64,000 bases of DNA from Micromussa lordhowensis (lineage: Eukaryota; Cnidaria; Anthozoa; Scleractinia; Lobophylliidae), in assembly GCA_964020085.1 (NCBI GenBank), contig OZ026606.1, positions 24,655,993-24,719,992 of the forward strand. Direction: 5' to 3'. Shown piece by piece: positions 53,501 through 64,000 of this stretch. The notes under the pieces were generated by a model. That model was not told the origin of the DNA. It saw only the letters and a program-made list of their open reading frames with translations, and searched no databases. Each line of letters opens with the position of its first letter. Within the stretch, counting starts at the first letter, position 1. The translations under genes and the position numbers were made by a program.

Positions 53501-56300
53501 CATTAATCTATGTTTAATTTGTCCATCTTGATCTTTTGTATTCTTTTAAGCATTTGTTGCAATTAAAACAATTGTTTCCAAAGTCAAAGGAAAAGTCAGA
53601 GTTTCTGGATCGACTAGACCTCTGCGCAAATAATCTAATGACTGAAAGCGAAACCAAAAGTTTAATTACAAATAATCAAATAGGGGTTTTTCCCTCATTC
53701 CATGAAAGATCAGCACATCTGGCTCGTGACCTTATAATATTAATCTGGCCAATTGTGTAAGAGAAAGGGAGATAAGTCGCCTGTATGTGACATGCTTGAT
53801 TATTTTCTTTCCACTTGTTGGTACTTTAAGTAAGTTTGTCATCTTTGATTATCAATACACCCTTATATTGTCAAATTATCTAAATGCCAAATGATTTGAC
53901 AACTTTGTAAATTCGTGACACATCCTGTCTAGTTCTCCTTGTTCTTCTTTCCCCACCCTGCTAAGAAGAGCTGTAAAGACAGCTTCCTCGCATCAAAGAA
54001 TCCCTACAACAGCGGTGAAAGTCTAACATAGTTTATTGTTTTCGTTCAGACATTTTCTTTTTCACACTTGATTTAATACTTTTAAAGATATATCGTGACA
54101 ATGAGCAAGTCTCAGTCATCAGCGAGTAACATCATCAACAGAATACACATACGCTAAAAGTTGAATACACGACATAACTCCACGTAGATCACCTAACTTG
54201 CCTCCTTCCCCTTTGAATTACAGACAGTCGCATTTTGAAAAATGAATACGAAACAATTGAATATTCTGGAAAAAGCCGAGGCCGGAGAGCACCTTTGATA
54301 CAGGAAGTTAAATGACCTTCAGTGAACTTGAGTAAAATCGAGTGGTCGGCGTCGCAATTTCTGGATATTTTATACATAAAATTATGACTGAGTAACGTTG
54401 TAGAAAAAAATGCATATATATACGGACTGAAGCATTTTTAATCATTAAGCAAATGTGAACACTTCAATCCCAACTAGAAACCAGTTTTATGGATTCAAAA
54501 TGCGTCAACAAAGTTAATACATGTATATTTTGAATTGAATACCCACCTCCAACTTCGCCTCAGCATGAAACAAATAGAAATCTATGATTCAGATGGCTCG
54601 CTTGCCTATGGAGAAGAGTTTTAGCAATTACTGACTGGTCGATGAGTGCATACGTCTGCACAACTAACATTACGTTCAATGTTCAACGACTGACAAGTGA
54701 AACAGAAAGTTAAATTAGAATAATTAAATAGGGGGTTCCCCCGCATTCCTTTCACAGATCATCCCAAGCATTGATGAGGTACGGGAAGTTGAATGACCTT
54801 CAATGAACTTCAGTAATATCATCACAACACTGAGTAGCACAAACAGCAGTTATCGTATTAATCTATGTTTAATTGGTCCATCTTGATCTTCTGTATTCTT
54901 TTAATCATTTGTTGCAATTAAAACAATTGTTTCCAAAGTCGAAATAACGATGCATTACTTCAGTAAGACACTAGACATGTGCTGTATTTTCTTGTGATCA
55001 AAACATCAAGCTGGCTGGCAGTTTAAAAACTCCGCATTTCAGCTTTTCGTATGGCCAAGACTTTGAAGTCAAATCAAAATTCCATTTCTTGTAGGAAAGA
55101 AATCCGTAAGACTGCAACGTGTTTCCCAACGTTTTGAAGCTTCCAACACCAATTTGCCAACTGTAATAAACACCATTATTAACAGACTTTCTACGGTAGC
55201 TTTCCTCTTTTACGTGTAAACAGTAATTCTATACGTACGATTATAAAGAAGGCTAAGTTATTTCTGATCCGTAAGAAAAGTCGGAACTCTTCCTCCTTTC
55301 TTCCAAGTTTTCAAACGCGCGGTTTGGGACTGGCACTAGTTACGCACGCGAAATTATATTTTTTCAAAAGCAAACGTTTCCTCATATAAAATTCACTATT
55401 TAGCACTGCACAACGATACAAAATTGCTTTCCTCTTATATTGCCTTCAGCAATCCCTTAACAACTGCTCTAAATCTGTAGTTAAAAAGAATCTCCCTTAG
55501 TTAATGCCTCCGAAGGAAACTACGCAATTCTCTTCTTTTGCTGTCGTCCTTTGTTTATATGTGTGATCTCGACAGAGAGCTCAAATCAGAGAGCTAAGCA
55601 ATTACTTGCCATGAACTAATACAGTATTTAGTCATTAGATTGAATTCTCAAGAGTTCATTCCCCACAAGCAACCAGATTTAAATGATACAGAAGAAACGT
55701 AAGATTTAAAAAGGGTGAATAAAGATAATGTATAATCATATACAATACCTACCTCAAGACAGGAAGCTATGGTTCAGATTACTCGGTGGCCTGTGAAGGA
55801 AAGAGTACAGCAATTACTGCACGACTCATTGAGAAACATTGGAAAAGTCTGCGTTTCTGGATCGACTAGACCTCTGCGCAAATAATCTAATGACTGAAAG
55901 CGAAACCAAAAGTTTAATTACAAATAATCAAATAGGGGTTTTTCCCTCATTCCATGACTGGCTCGTGACCTTATAATATTATTCTGGCCGTGATCAATAG
56001 TGTAAGAGAAAGGGAGATAAGTCGCCTCTATGTAACATGCTTGATTATTTTCTTTGCACTTGTTGGTACTTTTAGGAAGTTTGTCATCTTTGATTATCAA
56101 TACACCCTTATATTGTCAAATTATCTAAATGCCAAATGATTTGACAACTTTGTAAATTCGTGACACATCCTGTCTAGTTCTCCTTGTTCTCCTTTCCCCA
56201 CCCTGCTCAGAACAGCTGTAAAGACAGCTTCCTCGCATCAAAGAATCCCTACAACAGTGAAAGTCTAACATAGTTTATTGTTTTCGTTCAGACATTTTCT
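50534..56300. repeat. Complex tandem array, first part
   Basis: Made of a shared start module (GGTAGCTTTCCTCTTTTACG at 50552, 52051, 55196) followed by one of two diverged halves: type A (with CTCGACAGAGAGC and ACCTACCTCAAGACAGG) and type B (with GTGAAAGTCTAACATAG and ACCCACCTCAGAACTTCGCC). A and B are themselves old relatives. The basic start-A-B unit is about 2.2 kb; one unit carries an internal rearrangement (52051 to 55196). No recognisable gene. Short conserved minus-strand frames and possible mini-exons are described in the findings. Confidence 0.85.
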
Positions 56301-56500
56301 NNNNNNNNNNNNNNNNNNNNNNNNNNNNNNNNNNNNNNNNNNNNNNNNNNNNNNNNNNNNNNNNNNNNNNNNNNNNNNNNNNNNNNNNNNNNNNNNNNNN
56401 NNNNNNNNNNNNNNNNNNNNNNNNNNNNNNNNNNNNNNNNNNNNNNNNNNNNNNNNNNNNNNNNNNNNNNNNNNNNNNNNNNNNNNNNNNNNNNNNNNNN
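56301..56500. other. Assembly gap (200 N)
   Basis: A 200-N placeholder. The sequence after it continues the sequence before the first gap (27100), not that before this gap. Confidence 0.99.
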
Positions 56501-57773
56501 CCACACGGCAAACATGTAAATCAGTTTTTTTATCTCAATCTTATAATTGATGTTTCAGATGTTTCTACCGTGTTTAAATAAACTGTATGTATGTATGCAT
56601 GATGGCTGACAAAACGTTTTGCATTCTTATGAGGGGGTCCTTCTGATCTTAACTACCGATTGGTCAGGAATTTGTTGCTAAGGAAGGTCTCTAACCGTCA
56701 TACTTTAAAACCGAAATCTCCCAAGGATAAGCTCTTTGCACAAGTTTAGCGGCCTTCACGCGGCAAACTAAAGTTGGCGTGTGTGAGCGGCACAGAAAAC
56801 AGTCGGCAAACATGTTAGCAAACTGTAGGCGGCTCTTTCGTATAGCTCACTTTGGAAAAGAGTGATAGCTTGGGAACGAAGTCGCGCCGCAAGCCCTTAT
56901 GGGATTATTTGGGGGTCGCGGGTCAAAACAAACATGGCGGAATTTAGTGCGAAATGTCATAGCGTGGAAATTGTAGTGGTGACAGCAAGGTTTTAACAGA
57001 GCTAGATAGCAATAAGATCGAAGTTATTGTTTTCGACTATCAAAAGTCAAGAGAGTTGAGGAGAATTCGAACGACGTGTACCGCTGTTTATTTATCCGAT
57101 GTTGTAAATAAATACACGTGAATTTCACAAGGCTGGGAGTTCTGCAGTCTTAAATATCGCCTTTGAAATTGAAGGGAAAAAAGAAGTTATTACAACACAA
57201 CAAACCCCGCCGAACAACTTTGTTGAGCGGACGAGACGTGACGCTGTCCTTATGGTAAAGTGACCCAGTTTTTTTTGTTGTTGTTTTGTACTAAGACAAG
57301 AAAAGGTATCAAAGAGAGAAACTGGTATTGGCTGGGAAAATAAAGAGCGAAAAAAAAATGAGAGGAATGAAAATGAGAATAATTACTTGCTTTGGTGATC
57401 CGACAATTGTTACAATTGTCTCGGTCTCTCGGACGAGGATAACTTGGTCTCTCGGACCGATAACTCCATGAATGTTTTCGACAGTGTGACATCTCCTCTT
57501 GTATTCTCTTACCGTGCGTTTTTGCACTATTTCTTAACAATGCCAGTGGGCTTTGACTTAAAGTTAACCAACGGCGAGAACGACCCCTTGTGAAAAAAGT
57601 ATTTATATTTTACCCTCGAATGTCGCAACTGAGTAGATCTTTTCAGTTCCCCTATCGATCTAAAATCTTGCTCAGGCTAAATATGTAATGACAGCGTTCA
57701 ATTCTAAAGGAAGACACGAAAAGTTAGCCATTGCGGTTCTCGTATTCCAAAATACGTAGAGCTTGGCCGGAGA
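56501..57773. repeat. Third copy of the 39980-41250 segment
   Basis: Starts in the LINE tail, then follows 40081-41250 with small differences, including a partial 5S-like stretch (57203-57254, minus). The right half of the 5S-type element is missing: at GAGCTTGGCC it joins array sequence. Confidence 0.9.
57203..57254 (-). repeat. 5S rRNA-like partial sequence, second left-arm copy
   Basis: Same as 40645-40706 but lacking GGGCTC. Derived by duplication of the left arm. Confidence 0.5.
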
Positions 57774-58792
57774 GAGAAGTGAATGTTTGCGAAGGAAACT
57801 ATGCGGTTCTCCTCTTTTGCCATCGTCCGTTGTTTATATGTGTCAACAGTGAAAGTCTAACATACAGTAGTTTATTGTTTTCGTTTGGACATTTTCTTTT
57901 TCACACTTGATCTAATACTTTTAAAGATATATCGTGACAATGAGCAAGTCTCAGTCATCAGCGAATAAATACACATACGCTAAAAGTTGAATACACGACA
58001 TAACTCCACATAGATCACCTAACTTGCCTCCTTCCCCTTTGAATTACAGACAGTCGCATTTTGAAAAATGAATACGAAACAACTGAATATTCTGGAAAAA
58101 GCTGAGGCTGGAGAGCACCTTTGATACAGGAAGCTAAATGACCTTCAATGAACTTGAGTAAAATCGAGTGGTCGGCGTCGCAATTTCTGGATATTGTATA
58201 CATAAAATTATGACTGAGTAACGTTGTAGAAAAAATGCATGTACATGTATATACGGACTGAAGCATTTTAAATCATTAAGCAAATGTGAACACTTCAATC
58301 CCAACGAGAAACCAGTTTTATGGATTCAACATCCGTCAACAAAGATAATACATCTATATTTTGAATCGAACACCCACCTCAGAACCTTCGCCTCAGCATG
58401 AAACAAATAGAAATCTATGATTCAGATGGCTCGCTTGCCTATGGAGAAAAGTTTTAGCAATTACTGACCGGTCGATGAGTGCATACGTCTGCACAACTAA
58501 CATTACGTTCAATGTTCAACGACTGACAAGTGAAACAGAAAGTGAAATTAGAATAATTAAATGGGGGGTTCCCTTGCATTCCTTGCACAGATCATCCCAA
58601 GCATTGATGAGGTACGGGAAGTTGAATGACCTTCAATGAACTTCAGTAATATCATCACAACACTGAGTAGCACAAACAGCAGTTATCGCATTAATCTATG
58701 TTTAATTTGTCCATCTTGATATTCTTTTAAGCATTTGTTGCAATTAAAACAATTGTTTCCAAAGTCAAAATAACGATGCATTACTTCAGTAA

Positions 58793-59201
58793 GGCCCGGT
58801 TCAGACGCCGATCTTTTCATGAGCCGAACTTAATTCAAATTTGGACCGACCCAAATTAACAAAAGCACGCCTGTTGATTCAGACGTCGAACTTAATTCGC
58901 CGAACTGAATTCAGTTTGAACCAAAACTGCTTGTAAAAAAAACGAGAACCTAAACTGCTGGCAAAATACGTTATAATAATTTATGCATTAGGATCGGCTC
59001 ATGAAAAGTTCGGCGTCTGAATCAAAGTAGTTCCAAAGGCGTTCCAAAGGCGAAATTCCCGGCCAAGCCAGGCGAAAAGAACGGCTGAGCCGTTCCAAAT
59101 TGAAATAGCCGTTCTTAATTGATTCAGACGCCGAACTTTTCATGAACTTAATTCAATCAATTAGGTTCGGCTCATGAAAAGATCGGCGTCTGAACCGGGC
59201 C
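58793..59201. mobile_element. 409-bp MITE, PIF/Harbinger-like (TAA duplication)
   Basis: Perfect inverted ends GGCCCGGTTCAGACGCCGAT, about 40 bp long, flanked by TAA on both sides (58790-58792 and 59202-59204). The empty site CAGTAAGACAC is present in other array units (for example near 54963 and 60497), which fixes the boundaries. No coding. A 3-bp TAA target is typical of PIF/Harbinger. Confidence 0.88.
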
Positions 59202-60171
59202 TAAGACACCAGGCATGTGCTGTATTTTCTTGTTATCAAACTAAGCTGGCCGGCAGTTTAAAAACTCCTCATTCCAGCTTTTTGCAAGGCCTAGATTTTT
59301 AAGTCGAATTAAAATTCCATTTCATTTCTTTTAGGAAAGAAATCCATAAGACCACAAGAAAACTGTCAAAAGAGCGAGTCCCAAGAGCGGCTCGCCTGCA
59401 AGTGATTCCAAAGTTCAAAGTCCTAAATTCTAATAAGTATGCGTGTCACGTGTGACGCATAACATCCTAACGTGACATGTCCTCTTCTAAGACAACTCCA
59501 CGTAGATCACCTAACTTGCCTCCTTCCCCTTTGAATTACAGACAGTCGCATTTTGAAAAATGAATACGAAACAATTGAATATTCTGGAAAAAGCTGAGGC
59601 CGGAGAGCACCTTTGATACAGGAAGTTAAATGACCTTCAATGAACTTGAGTAAAATCGGTTGGTCGGCGTTGCAATTTCTGGATATTGTATACATAAAAT
59701 TATGACTGAGTAACGTAGTAGAAAAAATGCATATATATATACGGACTGAAGCATTTTGAATCATTAAGCAAATGTGAACACTTCAATCACAACGAGAAAC
59801 CAGTTTTATGGATTCAACATCCGTCAACAAAGATAATACATGTATATTTTGAATCGAATACCCACCTCAGAACTTCGCCTCAGCATAAAACAAATAGGAA
59901 TCCATGATTCAGATGGCTCGCTTGCCTATGGAGAAAAGTTTTAGCAATTACTGACTGCTCGATGAGTGCATAATTCTGCACAACTAACATTACGTCCAAT
60001 GTTCAACGACTGACAAGCGAAACAGAAAGTTAAATTAGAATAATCAAATAGGGGGTTTCCCCGCATTCCTTGCACAGATCATCACAAGCATTGATGAGGT
60101 ACGGGAAGTTGAATGACCTTCAATGAACTTCAGTAATATCATCACAACACTGAGTAGCACAAACAGCAATT

Positions 60172-60381
60172 ATTGTACAAGATTTCTCTCACTGGACTGT
60201 ATTTCTTTAAGATTCCGTAGGCTCTACTCCTAGGTTACAGCTGTCTCAGACGAGGATTACATAGATTTTCCTTAGGTTCGCTAGAAACAAACTTTCAAAA
60301 ATGGCTTCTCCAGCTAAACAACAACATACACGTGTTCCCAAAGGCACTTTCGGTCTTAAACAATGACGTCATTGCGTACAA
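60172..60381. mobile_element. ~210-bp insertion in an array unit
   Basis: Interrupts the sequence that reads GCAGTTATCGCATTAATC in other units. GTACAAG occurs at both ends, suggesting a target duplication. Contains TGACGTCATT, a CRE-like palindrome. Class unknown. Confidence 0.6.
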
Positions 60382-63300
60382 GTTATCGCATTAATCTATT
60401 TTTAATTTGTCCATCTTGATCTTTTGTATTCTTTTAAGCATTTGTTGCAATTAAAACAATTGTTTCCAAAGTCCAAATAACGATGCATTACTTCAGTAAG
60501 ACACTGGACATGTGCTGTATTTTCTTTTGATCAAAACATCAAGCTGGCTGGCAGTTTAAACACTCCGCATTCCAGCTTTTCGCAAGTAAGTCATATTAAA
60601 ATTCCATTTCTTGTAGGAAAGAAATCCGTAAGACTGCAACGTGTTTGCCAACATTTGGAAGCTTCCAACACCAATTTGTCAACTGTAATAAACACCATTA
60701 TTAACAGACTTTCTACGGTAGCTTTCCTCTTTTACGTGTAAACAGTAATTCCATACGTACGATTATAAAGAAGGCTAAGTTATTTCTGATCCGTAAGAAA
60801 AGTCAGACTCTTCTTCTTTTCTTCCAAGCTTTCAAACGCGCGGTTTGGGACTGGCACTAGTTACGCACGCGAAATGATATTAAAATTCACTATTTAGCAC
60901 TGCACAACGATACAAAATTGCTTTCCTCTTATATTGCCTTCAGCAATCCCTTAACACCTGCTCTAAATCTGTAGTTAAAAGAATCTCCCTTAGTTAATGC
61001 CTCCGAAGGAAACTAAGCAATTCTCTTCTTTTGCTGTCGTCCTTTGTTTATATGTGTGATCTCGACAGAGAGCTCAAATCAGAGAGCTAAGCAATTCCTT
61101 GCCATGAACTAATATTTAGTCATTAGATTGAATTCTTAAGAGTTCATTCCCCACAAGCAACCAGATTTAAATGATATAGACGATACGTAAAATTTAAAAA
61201 GGGTGAATAAAGATAATGTATAATCATATACAATTCCTACCTCAAGACAGGAAACTATGGTTCAGATTACTCGGTAGCCTGTGGAGGAAAGATTACAGCA
61301 ATTACTGCACGAGTCATTGACTGAAACATTAGAAAAGTCTGACTTTCTGGATCGACTAGCCCTCTGCGCAAATAATCTAATGAGTGAAAGCGAAACCAAA
61401 AGTTTAATTACAAATAATCAAATAGGGGTTTTTCCCTCATTCCATGACTGGTTCGTGACCTTATAATATTATTCTGGCCGTGATCAATAGTGTAACAGAA
61501 AGGGAGATACATGTAAGTCGCCTGTATGTGACATGCTTGATTATTTTCTTTGCACTTGTTGGTACTTTTAGTAAGTTTCTCATCTTTGATTATCAATGCA
61601 CCCTTATATTGTCAAATTCTCTAAATGCCAAATGATTTGACAACAGTTTGTAAATTCGTGCCACATCCTGTCTAGTTCTCCTTGTTCTCCTTTCCCCACC
61701 CTGCTCAGAACAGCTGTAAAGACAGCTTCCTCGCATCAAAGAATCCCTACAACAGTGAAAGTCTAACATAGTTTATTGTTTTCGTTCAGACATTTTCTTT
61801 TTCACACTTGATTTAATACTTTTAAAGATATATCGTGACAATGAGCTAGTCTCAGTCATCAGCGAGTAACATCATCAACAGAATACACATCCGCTAAAAG
61901 TTGAATACACGACATAACTCCACGTAGATCACCTAACTTGCAACCTTCCCCTTTGAATTACAGACAGTCGCATTTTGAAAAATGAATACGAAACAATTGA
62001 ATATTCTGGAAAAAGCCGAGGCCGGAGAGTACCTTTGATACAGGAAGTTAAATGAGCTTCAATGAACTTGAGTAAAATCGGTTGGTCGGCGTTGCAATTT
62101 CTGGATATTTTATACATAAAATTATGACTGAGTAACGTTGTAGAAAAAAATGCATATATATACGGACTGAAGCATTTTAAATCATTAAGCAAATGTGAAC
62201 ACTTCAATCCCAACGAGAAACCAGTTTTATGGATTCAACATCCGTCAACAAAGATTATACAGGTATATTTTGAATCGAATACTCACCTCAGAACTTCGCC
62301 TCAGCATGAAACAAATAGAAATCTATGATTCAGATGGCTCGCTTGCCTATGGAGAAGAGTTTTAGCAATTACTGACTGGTCGATGAGTGCATACGTCTGC
62401 ACAACTAACATTACGTTCAATGTTCAACGACTGACAATTGAAACAGAAAGTTAAATTAGAATAATTAAATGGGGGTTTCGCCCGCATTCCTTTCACAGAT
62501 CATCGCAAGCATTGATGAGGTACGGAAAGTTGAATGACCTTCAATGAACTTCAGTAATATCATCACAACACTGAGTAGCACAAACAGCAGTTATCGCATT
62601 AATCTATGTTTAATTTGTCCATCTTGATCTTTTGTATTCTTTTAAGCATTTGTTGCAATTAAAACAATTGTTTCCAAAGTCGAAATAACGATGCATTACT
62701 TCAGTAAGACACTGGACATGTGCTGTATTTTCTTGTGATCAACACATCAAGCTGGCTGGCAGTTTAAAAACTCCGCATTCCAGCTTTTCGCAAGGCCAAG
62801 ACTTTTAAGTCATATTAAAATTCCACTTTCTTGTAGGAAAGAAATCCCTAAGACTGCAACGTGTTTTCCAACATTTTGAAGCTTCCAACACCAATTTGCC
62901 ATCTGTAATTAACACCATTATTAACAGACTTTCTATGGTAGCTTTCCTCTTTTACGTGTAAACAGCTGTAATTCTATACGTACGATTATAAAGAAGGCTA
63001 AGTTATTTCTGATCCGTAAGAAAAGTCGAAACTCTTCCTCCTTTCTTCCAAGTTTTCAAACGTGCGGTTTGGGACTGGCACTAGTTACGCACGCGAAATT
63101 ATATTTTTTCAAAAGCAAACGTTCCATCATATAAAATTCACTATTTAGCACTGCACAACGATACAAAATTGCTTTCCTCTTATATTGCCTTCAGCAATCC
63201 CTTAACAACTGCTCTAAATCTGTAGTTAAAAAGGAATTCTCTTCTTTTGCCGTCGTTCGTTGTTTGTATGTGCTATCTCGACAGAGAGCTTAAATCAGAG

Positions 63301-64000
63301 AGCTAAGCAATTACTTGCCATGAACTAATATTTAGTCATTAGATTGAATTCTCAAGAGTTCATTCCCCACAAGCAACCAGATTTAAATGATACAGACGAT
63401 ACGTAAAATTTAAAAAGGGTGAATAAAGATAATGTATAATCATATACAATACCTACCTCAAGACAGGAAACTATGGTTCACATTACTCGGTAGCATGTGG
63501 AGGGAAGAGTACAGCAATTACTGCACGACTCATTGAGAAACATTGGAAAAGTCTGCGTTTCTGGATCGACTAGACCTCTGCGCAATTAATCTAATGACTG
63601 AAAGCGAAACCAAAACTTTAATTACAAATAATCAAATAGGGGTTTTTCCCTCATTCCATGACTGGCCTCGTGACCTTATAATATTATTCTGGCCGTGATC
63701 AATAGTGTAAGAGAAAGGGAGATAAGTCGCCTGTATGTGACATGCTTGATTATTTTCTTTGCACTTGTTGGTACTTTTAGTAAGTTTGTCATCTTTGATT
63801 ATCAATACACCCTTATATTGTCAAATTATCTAAATGCCAAATGATTTGACAACTTTGTAAATTCGTGACACATCCTGTCTAGTTCTCCTTGTTCTCCTTT
63901 CCCCACCCTGCTCAGAAGAGCTGTAAAGTTTGTCATCTTTGATTATCAATACACCCTTATATTGTCAAATTATCTAAATGCCAAATGATTTGACAACTTT

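Larger units (their letters stand above)
57774..64000. repeat. Complex tandem array, second part
   Basis: Continues the array of 50534-56300: type B (57840-59480, holding a MITE), a second B (59500-60700, holding a 210-bp insertion), start module (60719), A, B, start module (62939), A, running off the window with a repeated A end (63930-64000). No gene recognised. Confidence 0.85.

Noticed and set aside
56265..56550. Frames across the second gap
   Set aside because: Made almost entirely of N.

Overview
The window looks like nuclear DNA of an animal with spliced genes and dense, nested transposons. An anthozoan cnidarian, most likely a stony coral, is the best guess. The guess rests on the giant TPR-CHAT gene, the set of transposons (Penelope-like, BEL/Pao, CR1/L2-like and RTE LINEs, an IS3-like DNA transposon, many small inverted-repeat elements) and AT-rich introns; I could not run a search. 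Two 200-N runs (27101-27300 and 56301-56500) split the window into three contigs.

Layout. 1-13.5 kb: a minus-strand TPR-CHAT gene (TTC28-like). I rebuilt six small upstream exons by splice phase; the last exon (741-6659) holds 36 indel-free 120-bp TPR units followed by a CHAT protease-like domain with an intact His/Cys pair. 13.5-27.1 kb: small inverted-repeat elements, a Penelope 3' end with a possible hammerhead ribozyme, a LINE 3' end, a broken orphan gene, and a 7.2-kb block containing a 5.86-kb IS3EU-like transposon (20378-26240). That transposon carries 366-bp terminal inverted repeats, an IS3-like DDE transposase and a HECT ubiquitin-ligase-like gene.

27.3-56.3 kb: an RTE LINE tail, then a second copy of about 10.2-27.1 kb (28.6-40.0 kb) that includes the first three coding exons of the TPR-CHAT gene and the orphan gene, but has different transposon insertions. 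Next come an element with 5S rRNA-like inverted repeats (40.5-41.55 kb), a Penelope element split by a young but frameshifted BEL/Pao element (42218-49732, TSD GTCGC), and a non-coding tandem array. 56.5-64 kb: a third copy of the 40-41.2 kb segment, then more of the same array.

The TPR-CHAT protein is probably a cytoplasmic sensor or effector in which the TPR solenoid recognises a partner and the CHAT domain acts as a clan CD-type protease; this is inferred from the family. Most other coding sequence belongs to mobile elements and is frameshifted, truncated or nested. The sequence directly before the first gap continues directly after the second gap, so 27301-56300 may be an alternative haplotype or a misplaced tandem copy. 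That affects every conclusion about duplicated exons.
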